DNA of 36,982 nt from an uncultured Parvularculaceae bacterium (GTDB taxonomy: Bacteria > Pseudomonadota > Alphaproteobacteria > Caulobacterales > Parvularculaceae): contig CAMYLZ010000018.1 of the NCBI GenBank assembly GCA_947259375.1, forward strand, positions 119,441 through 156,422, read 5' to 3'. Positions 23,638 to 32,416 of the stretch are shown piece by piece (within the stretch, counting starts at the first letter, position 1; the number at the start of each line of letters is the position of its first letter). Made by a program: the position numbers and the translations under genes. Below the pieces are notes generated by a model. That model made no database searches. It saw only the letters and a list, made by a program, of their open reading frames with translations, and was not told the origin of the DNA.

Positions 23638-26493
23638 TTAGCTGAGCCTCGCTGAAAACAACCGCGCAATATCTGATTGCCGGCGCGCAAGCGCCCGTTC
23701 CGCCGCTTCAATCGAAGCCTCTCCGCATACTGACGCCAATCTGGCGCACAATGCCTCCCCTGCCCTTTCAGGCGCGAATACGCCGCCCGTCGCCGCGCGG
23801 CTCGCCTGCAAGACCGCATCGAAAACGCGGTGCGCGCATTTTAGCGTGCGAGCCTCTTCTTGCGCCAATTCGCCTTTTATTTCAAACCAATCAATCGCCA
23901 GATCGACAGCCCTGGGCGCCCGCCCCGCCCGTGCGGCGCTGATGAGCGTCAGATATTGGCAAATGAAGGCGATATCGGTCAGCCCGCCGGCGATATTTTT
24001 GACGTCAAAGGGCCCCGCCCCCGGCCTCGCTTCCTGCAGCCGCGCGCGCATATCGACGACTTCTCGCGCGACCGCGCGCGCATCACGCTGCCGGCGCAAG
24101 ATGCCGTCGATCTCCGCCGAGACGGTCTCGGCGAGCGGGCCGGACGGACCGATCACCCGGGCTTTGACCAGCGCCATCACTTCCCAAATCCAGGCATCCA
24201 CCTGGTAATAACGGCGGAACGCCGAAAGGCTGACAGCGGCCGGGCCGGCTTTGCCGGAAGGGCGCAATTGCATGTCGACCTCATAAAGCCCGCCCTCTTC
24301 CGTCGCTGCTGAAAGCGCGGTGACGGCGCGGCGCACCAGCCGCGTGAAATAGTCCACCGGACCGAGCGCGCGCGCGCCGTCCGAGGCCGCATCGGCCGGC
24401 GCGTCATAAATGAACATCAGATCAATATCCGACGTCGCAGTCATCTCGCCAGCGCCGAGGCGGCCGAGCCCGACCACCGCAAAGGCGCCGTCGATACGGC
24501 CATGCTGACGGCGCATCTCGTCCGCCGCCGCATCTATGAGCGCGCGGATCGCGGCGTCGGCGATTGCGGTGAAATGCGCGGCCGCTTCATCATGCTCAAT
24601 CGCGCCGACCGCCAGCTTTGCGGTCACCGGGAATTTCTGCTCGCTCGCCCAGCGCCGCGCCGCATTGAGCGCCGCTTCATAATCCGCGGCAGCCGCGACA
24701 TGCGCCGCGCATTCGCCTGCATATTCGCCCGCATCGCGCATCGGGCCGGACCAATTTTGATCAATCAGGCTTTCGACGAGATTGATGCGCCGCGAAAACT
24801 CACGCCCCAGATAAGGCGAGATCGTCATGATGCGGATCAGCGTGTCGAACAGGTCGAGATTATTCAACAGCAGCGAAAACACCTGCACGCCCGAGGGCAA
24901 GCGCGTCAGAAAATCCTCAAAGGCGAAAAACGCTTCATCCGGATCGCCGGCTTTCGACAGCGCGTCGAGCAAAGGCGGGACCAGCTTGGTCAAGAGCACG
25001 CGCGCGCGCTCGGTGCGCGTTGCGCGCAGCGCGCCCGTATGCCAGCGCCGGATCGCCGCGCTGACATCCGGCGCGCGGCGGAAACCCATCGTGCCGAGCG
25101 TTTCAAGCGTCGCGGGATGCGCCTCGACGCCGGTGAAAACGAGCGGCCCGGACTGATCCGGCGCCTCGCCGCTTGCCGCGAACAGCGCATCATAGCGGCT
25201 AGCCACCGCGCCGAAATGCGCCAGCAGCTTTTCGCGAAACCGGCGCGGATCTTTCTCGCCGGCAAAGGCCGCCGCCCTTGCAATGTCCTCCGCCTTCACC
25301 GGAAGGCGATGGGTCTGCTCGTCATTGATCATTTGCAGGCGGTGTTCCACGTGGCGGAAATATCGATAGGCGCCCGAAAGTTCCGTGCACGCCTCCTGGC
25401 TGATTGTGCCATTATCGGCGAGCGCTATCAGCGCGTCGAGGGTCGCGCGGGCGCGCAAGCGTTCATTCTTTCCGCCAAGGATGAGCTGCTGGGTTTGCAC
25501 ATAGAACTCTATTTCGCGAATACCGCCGCGTCCCAGCTTGACATCATGTCCTTCAAACGCGATGTCGCCGCCGCCCTTGGCCGAATGCATCTGACGCTTG
25601 ACGGCGTGGACATCCTCAATGGCTGCGAAATCGAAATATTTGCGCCAGACAAACGGGCGCAAGGCCTTGAGCAAAGACTCGCCCAGACGCATGTCGCCGG
25701 CGCAAGGGCGCGCTTTGATGAAGGCCATGCGCTCCCAATTCTGTCCGTAAGCTTCGTAATAGGCCTCGGCGGAGCGCACCGCCACTGCGGGCGCGGTGAC
25801 GCCGGGATCAGGCCGCAATCGCAGATCGGTGCGGAAGACATATCCGTCCGCCGTCTGCATATGCAATAGATTGACCATCTCGCGCGTCACCGCCACCGCA
25901 TGGCGCTGCGCCGTGATGCGGTCCGGCGCGCCCATGACGTCCGGGTCAAAAAGAACAATAAGGTCAATATCGCTGGAATAATTAAGCTCAAACGCGCCAT
26001 GCTTGCCCATGGCGAGCACCGCGAGCCCTTGCGCGCTTTCAAGCGGCGCGCGCGCTATCGCGGCATTGAGCGCGCCCTCGACGCAAGCATCCGCGAAGCG
26101 CGAAAGCGCCGCTGTTGCGCGCATCACATCGATCGCGCCGCCGGCATCGCCAAGCGCGATGGCGAGCGCCGCGCCAGCCTTGGCCTCGCGCAGCGCGCGC
26201 ATTTGTGCGTCGGGCGTTTCTTCATCCGCCGCGCCGCGCGCCGCTGCGCAAAGCGCGTTGATCGTCTCGTCAAGCGGCCGGGTGAACAGGCCGGCAAGCG
26301 CATCGCGCTTTTTCAACGCCAGGCGCCGCAAATAAGGCGAGCATGACGCCACCCCCGTCAGCAATTCCTGCGCCGCGCCGGGCAGCGCGGAAAACGCCTC
26401 GCCCAACGCATCGCGAAACTGCGCGGCCGCCGCCGCATCATATAGCGCGGGCCCTTGGCGGATGCTGTCGGCGAGGGATTGTCGGCTGTTCAT
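23638..26493 (-). CDS. glnE: Bifunctional glutamine synthetase adenylyltransferase/deadenylylase
   Basis: It adds and removes AMP on glutamine synthetase in response to PII protein state, setting GS activity to nitrogen supply. The 951 residues hold two nucleotidyltransferase halves. The N-terminal, adenylyl-removing half carries YSSDIDLIVLFDPD with the metal pair D175 and D177. The C-terminal, adenylylating half carries GAGEMTATSDIDLMFIYDAP. Each is followed by helical linker regions (for example VKRQMHSAKGGGDIAFEGHD, then KLGRGGIREIEFYVQ). ATG 26491-26493 is preferred; an in-frame TTG lies 9 bases upstream. Neither has a good ribosome site. It is separated from the upstream HU gene by a strong terminator, so a promoter must lie within about 40 nt of the start or some readthrough occurs. 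Confidence 0.95.
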   Translation of the reverse strand: MNSRQSLADSIRQGPALYDAAAAAQFRDALGEAFSALPGAAQELLTGVASCSPYLRRLALKKRDALAGLFTRPLDETINALCAAARGAADEETPDAQMRALREAKAGAALAIALGDAGGAIDVMRATAALSRFADACVEGALNAAIARAPLESAQGLAVLAMGKHGAFELNYSSDIDLIVLFDPDVMGAPDRITAQRHAVAVTREMVNLLHMQTADGYVFRTDLRLRPDPGVTAPAVAVRSAEAYYEAYGQNWERMAFIKARPCAGDMRLGESLLKALRPFVWRKYFDFAAIEDVHAVKRQMHSAKGGGDIAFEGHDVKLGRGGIREIEFYVQTQQLILGGKNERLRARATLDALIALADNGTISQEACTELSGAYRYFRHVEHRLQMINDEQTHRLPVKAEDIARAAAFAGEKDPRRFREKLLAHFGAVASRYDALFAASGEAPDQSGPLVFTGVEAHPATLETLGTMGFRRAPDVSAAIRRWHTGALRATRTERARVLLTKLVPPLLDALSKAGDPDEAFFAFEDFLTRLPSGVQVFSLLLNNLDLFDTLIRIMTISPYLGREFSRRINLVESLIDQNWSGPMRDAGEYAGECAAHVAAAADYEAALNAARRWASEQKFPVTAKLAVGAIEHDEAAAHFTAIADAAIRALIDAAADEMRRQHGRIDGAFAVVGLGRLGAGEMTATSDIDLMFIYDAPADAASDGARALGPVDYFTRLVRRAVTALSAATEEGGLYEVDMQLRPSGKAGPAAVSLSAFRRYYQVDAWIWEVMALVKARVIGPSGPLAETVSAEIDGILRRQRDARAVAREVVDMRARLQEARPGAGPFDVKNIAGGLTDIAFICQYLTLISAARAGRAPRAVDLAIDWFEIKGELAQEEARTLKCAHRVFDAVLQASRAATGGVFAPERAGEALCARLASVCGEASIEAAERALARRQSDIARLFSARLS

Positions 26494-26532
26494 GACATTC
26501 AAGTTGACAATGGAAGCCGTGAAAAATCCACC

Positions 26533-26567
26533 AAAAAGAACCGCCGCCGGACATGGCCCGGCGGCGG
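26533..26567 (-). terminator. Rho-independent terminator of the HU gene
   Basis: On the minus strand CCGCCGCCGG (26567-26558), loop GCCATGT and CCGGCGGCGG (26550-26541) make a perfect 10-bp GC stem followed by TTCTTTTT (26540-26533). It lies about 30 nt after the HU stop. Confidence 0.88.
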
Positions 26568-26595
26568 CGATGCAGTTTTCATAAAGCGTTGACGC

Positions 26596-26880
26596 TTAAC
26601 AGCCCGCCGCTTGCTTGAGCGCCGATGACGGCCGGAAGCGGAGCGACTTTGACGCCTTGATCTTGATTTCCTCGCCGGTCCGCGGATTGCGGCCCTTGCG
26701 CGCGGCGCGTTTTGAAACCGTGAACGTCCCGAATGTGCCGATCGTGTATTTGCCGTCTTTCTTGGCGCGTTTGAGGCCTGCCTCGATCTCGCCGAAGACG
26801 AGTTCCACAACACGCTTGGCTTCGGCATTGCTCATATTGCCGGCAGCGGCGACATTGGCGATGAATTCCGCTTTGCTCAT
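26596..26880 (-). CDS. hupB: HU-family histone-like DNA-binding protein
   Basis: A 94-residue nucleoid protein of the HU/IHF family that bends DNA non-specifically as a dimer. Typical parts are SKAEFIANVAAAGNMSNAEA at the N-terminus, the GKYTIGTFGTFTVSKRAARK beta region, the DNA-intercalating arm tip GRNPRTGEEIKI, and the C-terminal ASKSLRFRPSSALK. It has an unusual terminal cysteine (C94). The start follows AGGGACAGGAAA; an in-frame upstream ATG at 26946 would add 22 unrelated residues and is rejected. It is a single-gene unit with a terminator of its own, and a leader/promoter region of about 240 nt. Confidence 0.93.
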   Translation of the reverse strand: MSKAEFIANVAAAGNMSNAEAKRVVELVFGEIEAGLKRAKKDGKYTIGTFGTFTVSKRAARKGRNPRTGEEIKIKASKSLRFRPSSALKQAAGC

Positions 26881-27124
26881 TTTCCTGTCCCTTAAAATGA
26901 CGCGGTCCGATTCGGCGAAGGCCTTGAAACACAACACTGACCGCAACTTCTGGAAAGTGGTGAGCGATAATTGAAGAACTGATTTTCCGGGATTCGCAAG
27001 CGCTTAAATCGCCTGATCGCCAGTATTTTGCTGGCGAATCGGCATTTTCGAATGAGTTTGCACGGGGGCTCATCAACGCCGGCGAACAATGCGGCGGCGC
27101 TCGGCCGCCCCGCCTGCCCGATGA
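26881..27124. other. Intergenic region between HU gene and histidine kinase gene
   Basis: These 244 bases must contain the HU promoter (minus strand). The visible structures are a 7-bp inverted repeat around TATTTTG (27017-27037) and a weaker GGCGGC/GCCGCC hairpin (27093-27109) just after the kinase stop. Neither is followed by a T-run. No coding frame with a ribosome site was seen. Confidence 0.4.
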
Positions 27125-28549
27125 TCACGCCCCTGACGGAAAGGTCATTTCAACGCGCAGCCCGTAACCATCGCCTTGCGGACGTTTAAGCCCATCTTTC
27201 AAGGCGATCTTGGCGCCATGGGCCCGGGCGATCGCTGAGACCAGCGACAGGCCAAGGCCCGATCCCTGTGTCGAGCGGCTCGCCTCGAGCCGAACGAAGC
27301 GCTCAAAAATCCGCGCACGGTCAGACGACGCAACGCCCGGCCCGTCATCGGCCACCGAAAGGATCGCGCCGCCGGCGCGCGTCGGCGCCACCGTCACTTC
27401 AATGCGGGTTCCGCCCTCGGCATATTTCAGCGCATTGTCGAGGAAGTTCGCCACCGCCTGCGAGACAAGTTCGCGCGAGCCGTTCACCGTTGGCGTCGGC
27501 GCAGTGCTCAGCATAAGGTCAAATCCCGCATCCTGCGCGGCCGGCTCGTAAAGCTCGGCCATTTCTTCGGCGATAGCGACGATGTCAATCGGCGCAAAAA
27601 CGCCAGCGCCTTCGCCCGACTGAATACGCGCGATCGATAATAGCGCATTGAATGTGGCGAGCAGTTTTTCGGAATCATCGATCGTCGCGCGCAGCGCCGC
27701 GTCTTTCGCCTCCGCCCCGCCCTTCAACGCATCGCCGAGCCGGTTGCGCATGCGCGTCAAGGGCGAGCGCAAATCATGGGCGATATTGTCGGAGACGTCG
27801 CGCATGCCGGCCATCAAGCGCTCGATTTGGTCCAGCATGGCGTTGAGATTTTCACCAAGATCGTCGAGCTCGTCGCCGCCGCCGGTCGTCGGGATGCGCC
27901 GCGTCAGGTCGCCGCCGCGCACCGCCCGCGCCGTGCGGTTGACCACTTCAACGCGGCGCAGAAGCGAGCGCGAAAAGATCAGCCCAATGACGACCCCGAA
28001 TGCGATCGTCACCAGCGCCGCGCGGGTAACGACATTTTGCGACCGCTGGCGCAAGAATTCGCGGCTCGCCACATCGCGGGCGACAACTACGAGATAGGAC
28101 TGTTCCGCATCCGGCGCGGCGCGAAAGCGCATCATCTTGCCGCGCGCCTCGCGCTGCTGCACGCCGACCTCGCGGCCAGCCGCATCGACTTGCGGCTTTT
28201 CAAATTTGAAATTGAAGAAGTCGCCTTCCGCGGTCAGCGCTTCAGGCGGCAACGCTGTAAGGTTTCCCGCCAGCACAGCACCGGATGGCGCGCCGATCAG
28301 CATGTAAATCGCATCATCCGACCACGCCGTACGCTGACGAATGACGCGCGTCAGCATGCCCGGCCCGCTGGTCGAGAACAAATCCGCGAGAACGCCAATC
28401 TCGCTATCGATGACATTGTCTGTCTGCTTCGCCGCTTCGCCAAAGGTTGCGTTGTAAAGATAGGCCCCGAGGAGCGCCACTGCGCCGGCGAACAATACGA
28501 CATAGATCACCGTGAAGCGAAACGACGTCGTACGTAAAAGGCGCAGCAT
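27125..28549 (-). CDS. Two-component sensor histidine kinase
   Basis: A 474-residue inner-membrane kinase. Membrane helices lie at about 12-32 and 174-193, enclosing a periplasmic sensor of about 140 residues. A HAMP linker covers about 194-247. The phosphoacceptor histidine is H258 in DNIAHDLRSPLTRMR, and the ATPase domain has NFLDNALKYA, DDGPG and GSGLGLSL. The HDLRSPLTR type belongs with copper/envelope-stress-like kinases paired with OmpR regulators. The ATG is 8 nt after the response-regulator stop, so the pair is co-transcribed. It lies downstream of degP on the same strand, pointing to an envelope-stress role (inference). Confidence 0.92.
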   Translation of the reverse strand: MLRLLRTTSFRFTVIYVVLFAGAVALLGAYLYNATFGEAAKQTDNVIDSEIGVLADLFSTSGPGMLTRVIRQRTAWSDDAIYMLIGAPSGAVLAGNLTALPPEALTAEGDFFNFKFEKPQVDAAGREVGVQQREARGKMMRFRAAPDAEQSYLVVVARDVASREFLRQRSQNVVTRAALVTIAFGVVIGLIFSRSLLRRVEVVNRTARAVRGGDLTRRIPTTGGGDELDDLGENLNAMLDQIERLMAGMRDVSDNIAHDLRSPLTRMRNRLGDALKGGAEAKDAALRATIDDSEKLLATFNALLSIARIQSGEGAGVFAPIDIVAIAEEMAELYEPAAQDAGFDLMLSTAPTPTVNGSRELVSQAVANFLDNALKYAEGGTRIEVTVAPTRAGGAILSVADDGPGVASSDRARIFERFVRLEASRSTQGSGLGLSLVSAIARAHGAKIALKDGLKRPQGDGYGLRVEMTFPSGA

Positions 28550-28557
28550 GGCGCGGG

Positions 28558-29241
28558 TCAGCCCTCGTCTTCGGACAGCCTGTAACCGGCGCCGCGAATG
28601 GTTTTGAGAAGCGGCTTGTCGAAATCCTTGTCGATCTTGGACCTCAGCCGAGAAATATGCACGTCAATAACATTCGTCTGCGGATCAAAATGATACTCCC
28701 AGACATTTTCCAGCAGCATGGTGCGGGTCACCACCTGGCCGGCATGACGCATGAGATATTCAAGCAGGCGAAATTCGCGCGGCTGCAAATCGATCTTTTG
28801 CGATGCGCGGCGCACGGTGCGGTTGATGACGTCAAGCTCAAGATCGCCGACCTTGAATCGCGTCGTCACTTCAGCAGGGCCGGAACGGCGCCGTCCAAGC
28901 GCTTCGATCCGGGCGAGCAATTCGGAAAACGCGTAAGGCTTGACGAGATAATCATCGCCGCCGGCCTTGAGGCCGGAAACGCGGTCGTCCACCTCGCCCA
29001 GCGCCGACAGGAACAACGCCGGCGTTTCGTCGCCATCATCGCGGCGGCTGGCGAGCAAAGACAGACCGTCCATTTTCGGCAGCATGCGGTCGATGACATA
29101 AGCGTCATAGCCGCCGGCGGACGCCATATTGAGGCCCGCCTCGCCGTCAAGCGCGTGGTCGACGGCGTGCCCCGCCTCGCGCAGGCCCTTGGCGGCGTAG
29201 GCGGCCGCCTCGGCGTCATCTTCGACCAGTAGAATTCGCAT
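28558..29241 (-). CDS. OmpR/PhoB-family response regulator
   Basis: A 227-residue regulator. The receiver domain (1-115) has the acidic pocket VEDD at 6-9, phospho-acceptor D51 in YVIDRMLP, S79 in LFLSALGE and K101 in LVKPYAFSELL. A linker leads to a winged-helix DNA-binding domain (about 130-225) with LQPREFRLLEYLMRHAGQVV and the recognition region TNVIDVHISRLRSKID. Wording such as VDDRVSGLKAGGDDYLVKP is typical of CopR/QseB-like alphaproteobacterial regulators. It is partnered with the kinase 8 nt downstream. The 144-nt gap upstream contains a large stem-loop and separates it from degP. Confidence 0.94.
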   Translation of the reverse strand: MRILLVEDDAEAAAYAAKGLREAGHAVDHALDGEAGLNMASAGGYDAYVIDRMLPKMDGLSLLASRRDDGDETPALFLSALGEVDDRVSGLKAGGDDYLVKPYAFSELLARIEALGRRRSGPAEVTTRFKVGDLELDVINRTVRRASQKIDLQPREFRLLEYLMRHAGQVVTRTMLLENVWEYHFDPQTNVIDVHISRLRSKIDKDFDKPLLKTIRGAGYRLSEDEG

Positions 29242-29314
29242 GCCTTCACCTTAGCGCATTTTCCCGCCCTGCAACATTGCGGCGGGAAGGATGGATCACC
29301 CCTGTCCTGATGGC

Positions 29315-29365
29315 GCAGCGCCTTCATTCGCCGCTTATTGCGGCGTGGGCGTTTGAAGGCGCTGC
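29315..29365 (-). other. Nested inverted repeat between degP and the response regulator gene
   Basis: GCAGCGCCTTCA (29315-29326) pairs perfectly with TGAAGGCGCTGC (29354-29365). Inside lies a second hairpin, CGCCGC-TTATT-GCGGCG (29329-29345). It begins about 20 nt after the degP stop. No T-run follows on the minus strand, so it may be a 3' end of the Rho-dependent kind, an mRNA-stability element, or an operator for the regulator gene. Confidence 0.5.
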
Positions 29366-29385
29366 CCTGGAGTTGCCTCCGCCTG

Positions 29386-30906
29386 CTAATCGCGGCTGTC
29401 GAGCGACAACGCGCCAAACTGGCGATTGGCGCCGAATTGCATACGCAAGAGCACCGCATCCTTTTCGGCTTTTTCGGCATTTTTGATCTTGGCGTTGAGC
29501 TCATTACCGGAGCGCACGGCCTCGCCGTCGACCTGTAAGATCACGACGCCGGGTTGCAGCCCCGCATCCTGCGCCGGGCTGCCCGGACGCACGCCGGTCA
29601 CCACGACACCGTCGACATCGTCCGGCACACGATATTGCTGGCGCAGCACGTCATTCAGCTCTGCGACCCGCAGCCCAAGCGCCGCTGCGACGCTGTCATC
29701 ATCGCCAGACGGAATGTCGGCTTCCGCGACGCGCGGATCTTCGTCGCGCTCACCAAGCGTCACATTGATATTGCGGACCTTGCCGTCACGGTGGATCTTC
29801 AGCGCCACCTTTCGTCCCGGCGGGAAAGAGGCGATGCGGCGAGAAAGCTCATTCGTGGTCGCCACATCTTCGCCCTCGACGCCGAGAATGACGTCACCGT
29901 CCCTGAGGCCGGATTTCTGCGCCGGCGTGCCGTCAATGACATCGGCGACGAGAACCCCGCCGCTTTCTTTCAGGCCGATCGCCGCAGCGAGTTCTGTCGT
30001 CACTTCCTGCAACGAAATGCCGAGCCAGCCGCGCGTCACCGACCCATTGTCGATCAGTTGCGCAACCGTGTCCTTGGCGATGCGTGCGGGGATCGCGAAG
30101 CCGATGCCGACATTGCCGCCATTGGGTGAAAAGATCGCGGTATTGACCCCGACCACCCGGCCCTTGAGGTCAAAGGTCGGCCCGCCGGAATTGCCGCGAT
30201 TGATGGGCGCATCGATCTGAATGAAGTCGATATACTGGTTCTCGCGGTTCTGGCCGCCAATCGCCGAGACGATGCCGCTGGTCACCGTGCCGCCAAGGCC
30301 GAACGGATTGCCGACCGCCAGCACCCAGTCGCCAACGCGCAAATTCACATCATCGGCGAATTCAACAAAGGCCTGGCTGCGCGGCGGGTCGACCTTGAGC
30401 ACGGCGAGGTCGGTCAGCGGATCCACGCCGACGACCTCCGCATCGATTTCATCGCCATTGGCGAGGCGCACGCGCACCACATCCGCATCCTGCACCACGT
30501 GGTTATTGGTGACGATATGGCCGTCGCGATCGATGAAGAAGCCAGAGCCCTGCGCCTCGGCGCGCCGCACGCCATCGTCAAAATCATCCGGCGCATCGCC
30601 TTCGGGCTCGCCAAAGCGGAAGCCGAAAAACCGTTCAAGCTCCTGCGGCACGCGGGGACTCTCGATTTCGCGCTCGACCAGGATGCTGACCACCGCCGGG
30701 CTCACCCGCTCAACCAGGTCGGCGAAAGAAAGGGTGCCGTCGGCGGCGACCGGCGGGGCCATCAGGCGCGGCGCTTGCGCATTGGCGGCGCTAAAACCGA
30801 AACCGCCAGGATTAAGCGTGAATGCGCCAAGGGCGGCGCCGGCGAAAAGCGCCATTGCGATAGGTTTGGCGCTGCGAGACTTGCTATACTGTTTTTTCAA
30901 CTTCAT
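29386..30906 (-). CDS. degP: Do/DegP-family periplasmic serine protease
   Basis: A 506-residue envelope quality-control protease/chaperone. It has a long N-terminal signal region (MKLKKQYSKSRSAKPIAMAL, cut near ANAQA at 41-45). The chymotrypsin-like domain carries the triad H136 (NNHVV), D166 (TDLAVLKV) and S240 (GNSGGP). Two PDZ domains follow, roughly 290-375 and 410-495, with the carboxylate-binding GWLGI and GVVVTGV loops. Length and layout fit DegP/DegQ/MucD. The following genes on the same strand are a response regulator and kinase, a pairing that suggests envelope-stress control, as CpxAR does for degP in enterobacteria. GGGA lies close to the ATG. Confidence 0.95.
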   Translation of the reverse strand: MKLKKQYSKSRSAKPIAMALFAGAALGAFTLNPGGFGFSAANAQAPRLMAPPVAADGTLSFADLVERVSPAVVSILVEREIESPRVPQELERFFGFRFGEPEGDAPDDFDDGVRRAEAQGSGFFIDRDGHIVTNNHVVQDADVVRVRLANGDEIDAEVVGVDPLTDLAVLKVDPPRSQAFVEFADDVNLRVGDWVLAVGNPFGLGGTVTSGIVSAIGGQNRENQYIDFIQIDAPINRGNSGGPTFDLKGRVVGVNTAIFSPNGGNVGIGFAIPARIAKDTVAQLIDNGSVTRGWLGISLQEVTTELAAAIGLKESGGVLVADVIDGTPAQKSGLRDGDVILGVEGEDVATTNELSRRIASFPPGRKVALKIHRDGKVRNINVTLGERDEDPRVAEADIPSGDDDSVAAALGLRVAELNDVLRQQYRVPDDVDGVVVTGVRPGSPAQDAGLQPGVVILQVDGEAVRSGNELNAKIKNAEKAEKDAVLLRMQFGANRQFGALSLDSRD

Positions 30907-31018
30907 TTCCCTTTTTGGCTTCCTGACGAAAGCGCCCCATGCCTCGGACTTTAGTGTAAGTAATAACGAACCAGGGCCGTCAAAAGCGCCCAGCCCGCAT
31001 TAAAAATTGTTTAAAAAA

Positions 31019-32239
31019 TCAAACCACTCGCGAGCGAATCGCAACGCTTTCCGCAAGCATGCGATGCACCGGGCACTTGTCGGCGATCTCCAGCAGCCGC
31101 GCGCGCTGCGCATCATCGAGCGCGCCTTTCAGTTGGATTTCCTTTTCCAGCACGGACGGCGCATGGGCGTCTTCGGATTTGGAACGCGCAACGCGGATCT
31201 CCACCGAAGCGACATCCCATTTCTTGCGCCGGGCATACATGCGGATCGTCATCGCCCCGCAGGCGCCGAGCGCCGCCTCGACCACCCGCGTCGGATTGGG
31301 GCCGAGATTGTTGCCGCCATCGTCCTTGCCGGCGTCGATGACCATCGCGTGCCCGTCGACCGACAAGGCCACCGCGAACGGTTCGCCGGTGACCGAGCGG
31401 GCGAGCGCCCCGCCCTTGAAAGGCGGCGGCGCCGCGGATGCGGCCGGCGCGACTTTCGCGGCTGGCGCCTCGACGGCGCCGATATAACGCGCGCCCCAGG
31501 CGGCGAGCACGCCGGCGGCGTAACGCGCATCCTCGGTATTCGACAAAAGATGATCGGCGGTGTCGAGACTGACGAAACTTTTCGGATGCTTGGCGGCCAT
31601 GAAAATGCGCGAGGCGTTATCGACGCCCACGGTCGCATCAAGTGGGGCGTGCATGACGAGCAGCGGTTTTTTAAGGCTCGCCGCCGACATCAGCACATCC
31701 TGATCGGCGAGATCGTCAAGGAACTGTTTTTTGATCGTGAACGGACGGCCGGCGAGCTTCACCGTGGCGAAACCATGCTGTTCGATCTCTTCGCGCTGTT
31801 CGCCAATCTGCAAGGCGACATGGTCCGCTTCCGCCGGCGCGCCAATCACCGCGACGCCTTTCACCTCCGGCATGCGCGACGCCGCGACGATCGCCGCCGC
31901 GCCGCCAAGCGAATGGCCGATCAGGATTGACGGCGCCTCAAACTCTGCACGCAGATAATCGGCGGCGCTTACAAGATCATCGACATTGGAGGAGAAATTG
32001 GTGTTGGCGAAGTCGCCTTCCGATGCGCCCAGCCCGGTAAAATCGAACCGCAGGACGGCAAAGCCTTCGGCTCGCAAGGCCCTGGCGATTTCGCGCGCCG
32101 CCTTGATGTCTTTCGAGCAGGAAAAGCAATGCGCGAAAAGCGCATAGGCTTTTGGCGGCCCGCTCGGCAATTCCAGCGCGGCGGCGAGCTTTTCACCACT
32201 CGCCGTGTTGAATTCTGTTTTTCTGGTTTCCCCGGTCAT
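31019..32239 (-). CDS. Alpha/beta hydrolase-OsmC fusion protein
   Basis: A 406-residue two-domain protein. Residues 1-255 form an alpha/beta hydrolase with nucleophile S110 in LIGHSLGG, likely acid D201 and H230 in DTADHLL. A proline/alanine linker (about 256-275) leads to an OsmC-type domain (about 275-406) with the two peroxidatic cysteines C327 (ALGACGAM) and C389 (IADKCPVHRML). OsmC proteins reduce organic hydroperoxides with thiols. The fused hydrolase might first release acyl or ester-linked peroxides, but its substrate is unknown. AGGAAAG is 7 nt before the ATG. It is oriented head to tail with degP, 112 nt upstream of it, and probably has its own promoter. Confidence 0.92.
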   Translation of the reverse strand: MTGETRKTEFNTASGEKLAAALELPSGPPKAYALFAHCFSCSKDIKAAREIARALRAEGFAVLRFDFTGLGASEGDFANTNFSSNVDDLVSAADYLRAEFEAPSILIGHSLGGAAAIVAASRMPEVKGVAVIGAPAEADHVALQIGEQREEIEQHGFATVKLAGRPFTIKKQFLDDLADQDVLMSAASLKKPLLVMHAPLDATVGVDNASRIFMAAKHPKSFVSLDTADHLLSNTEDARYAAGVLAAWGARYIGAVEAPAAKVAPAASAAPPPFKGGALARSVTGEPFAVALSVDGHAMVIDAGKDDGGNNLGPNPTRVVEAALGACGAMTIRMYARRKKWDVASVEIRVARSKSEDAHAPSVLEKEIQLKGALDDAQRARLLEIADKCPVHRMLAESVAIRSRVV

Positions 32240-32416
32240 GACGTCTTTCCTGGTTCAAATGATAGGCTGTAGCGAAAAGGGGTTAGCGAATAGCGGTCAG
32301 GAATCGCACAAAACAACGCAGCGCGTTCGGCGCGATTGAAATCCGGCAGCCGACGCCGCCCCGGCATCTCGCGAAATTCATCCTGTTTCCTATGCGCGTT
32401 CCTTCATGCGCTCATT

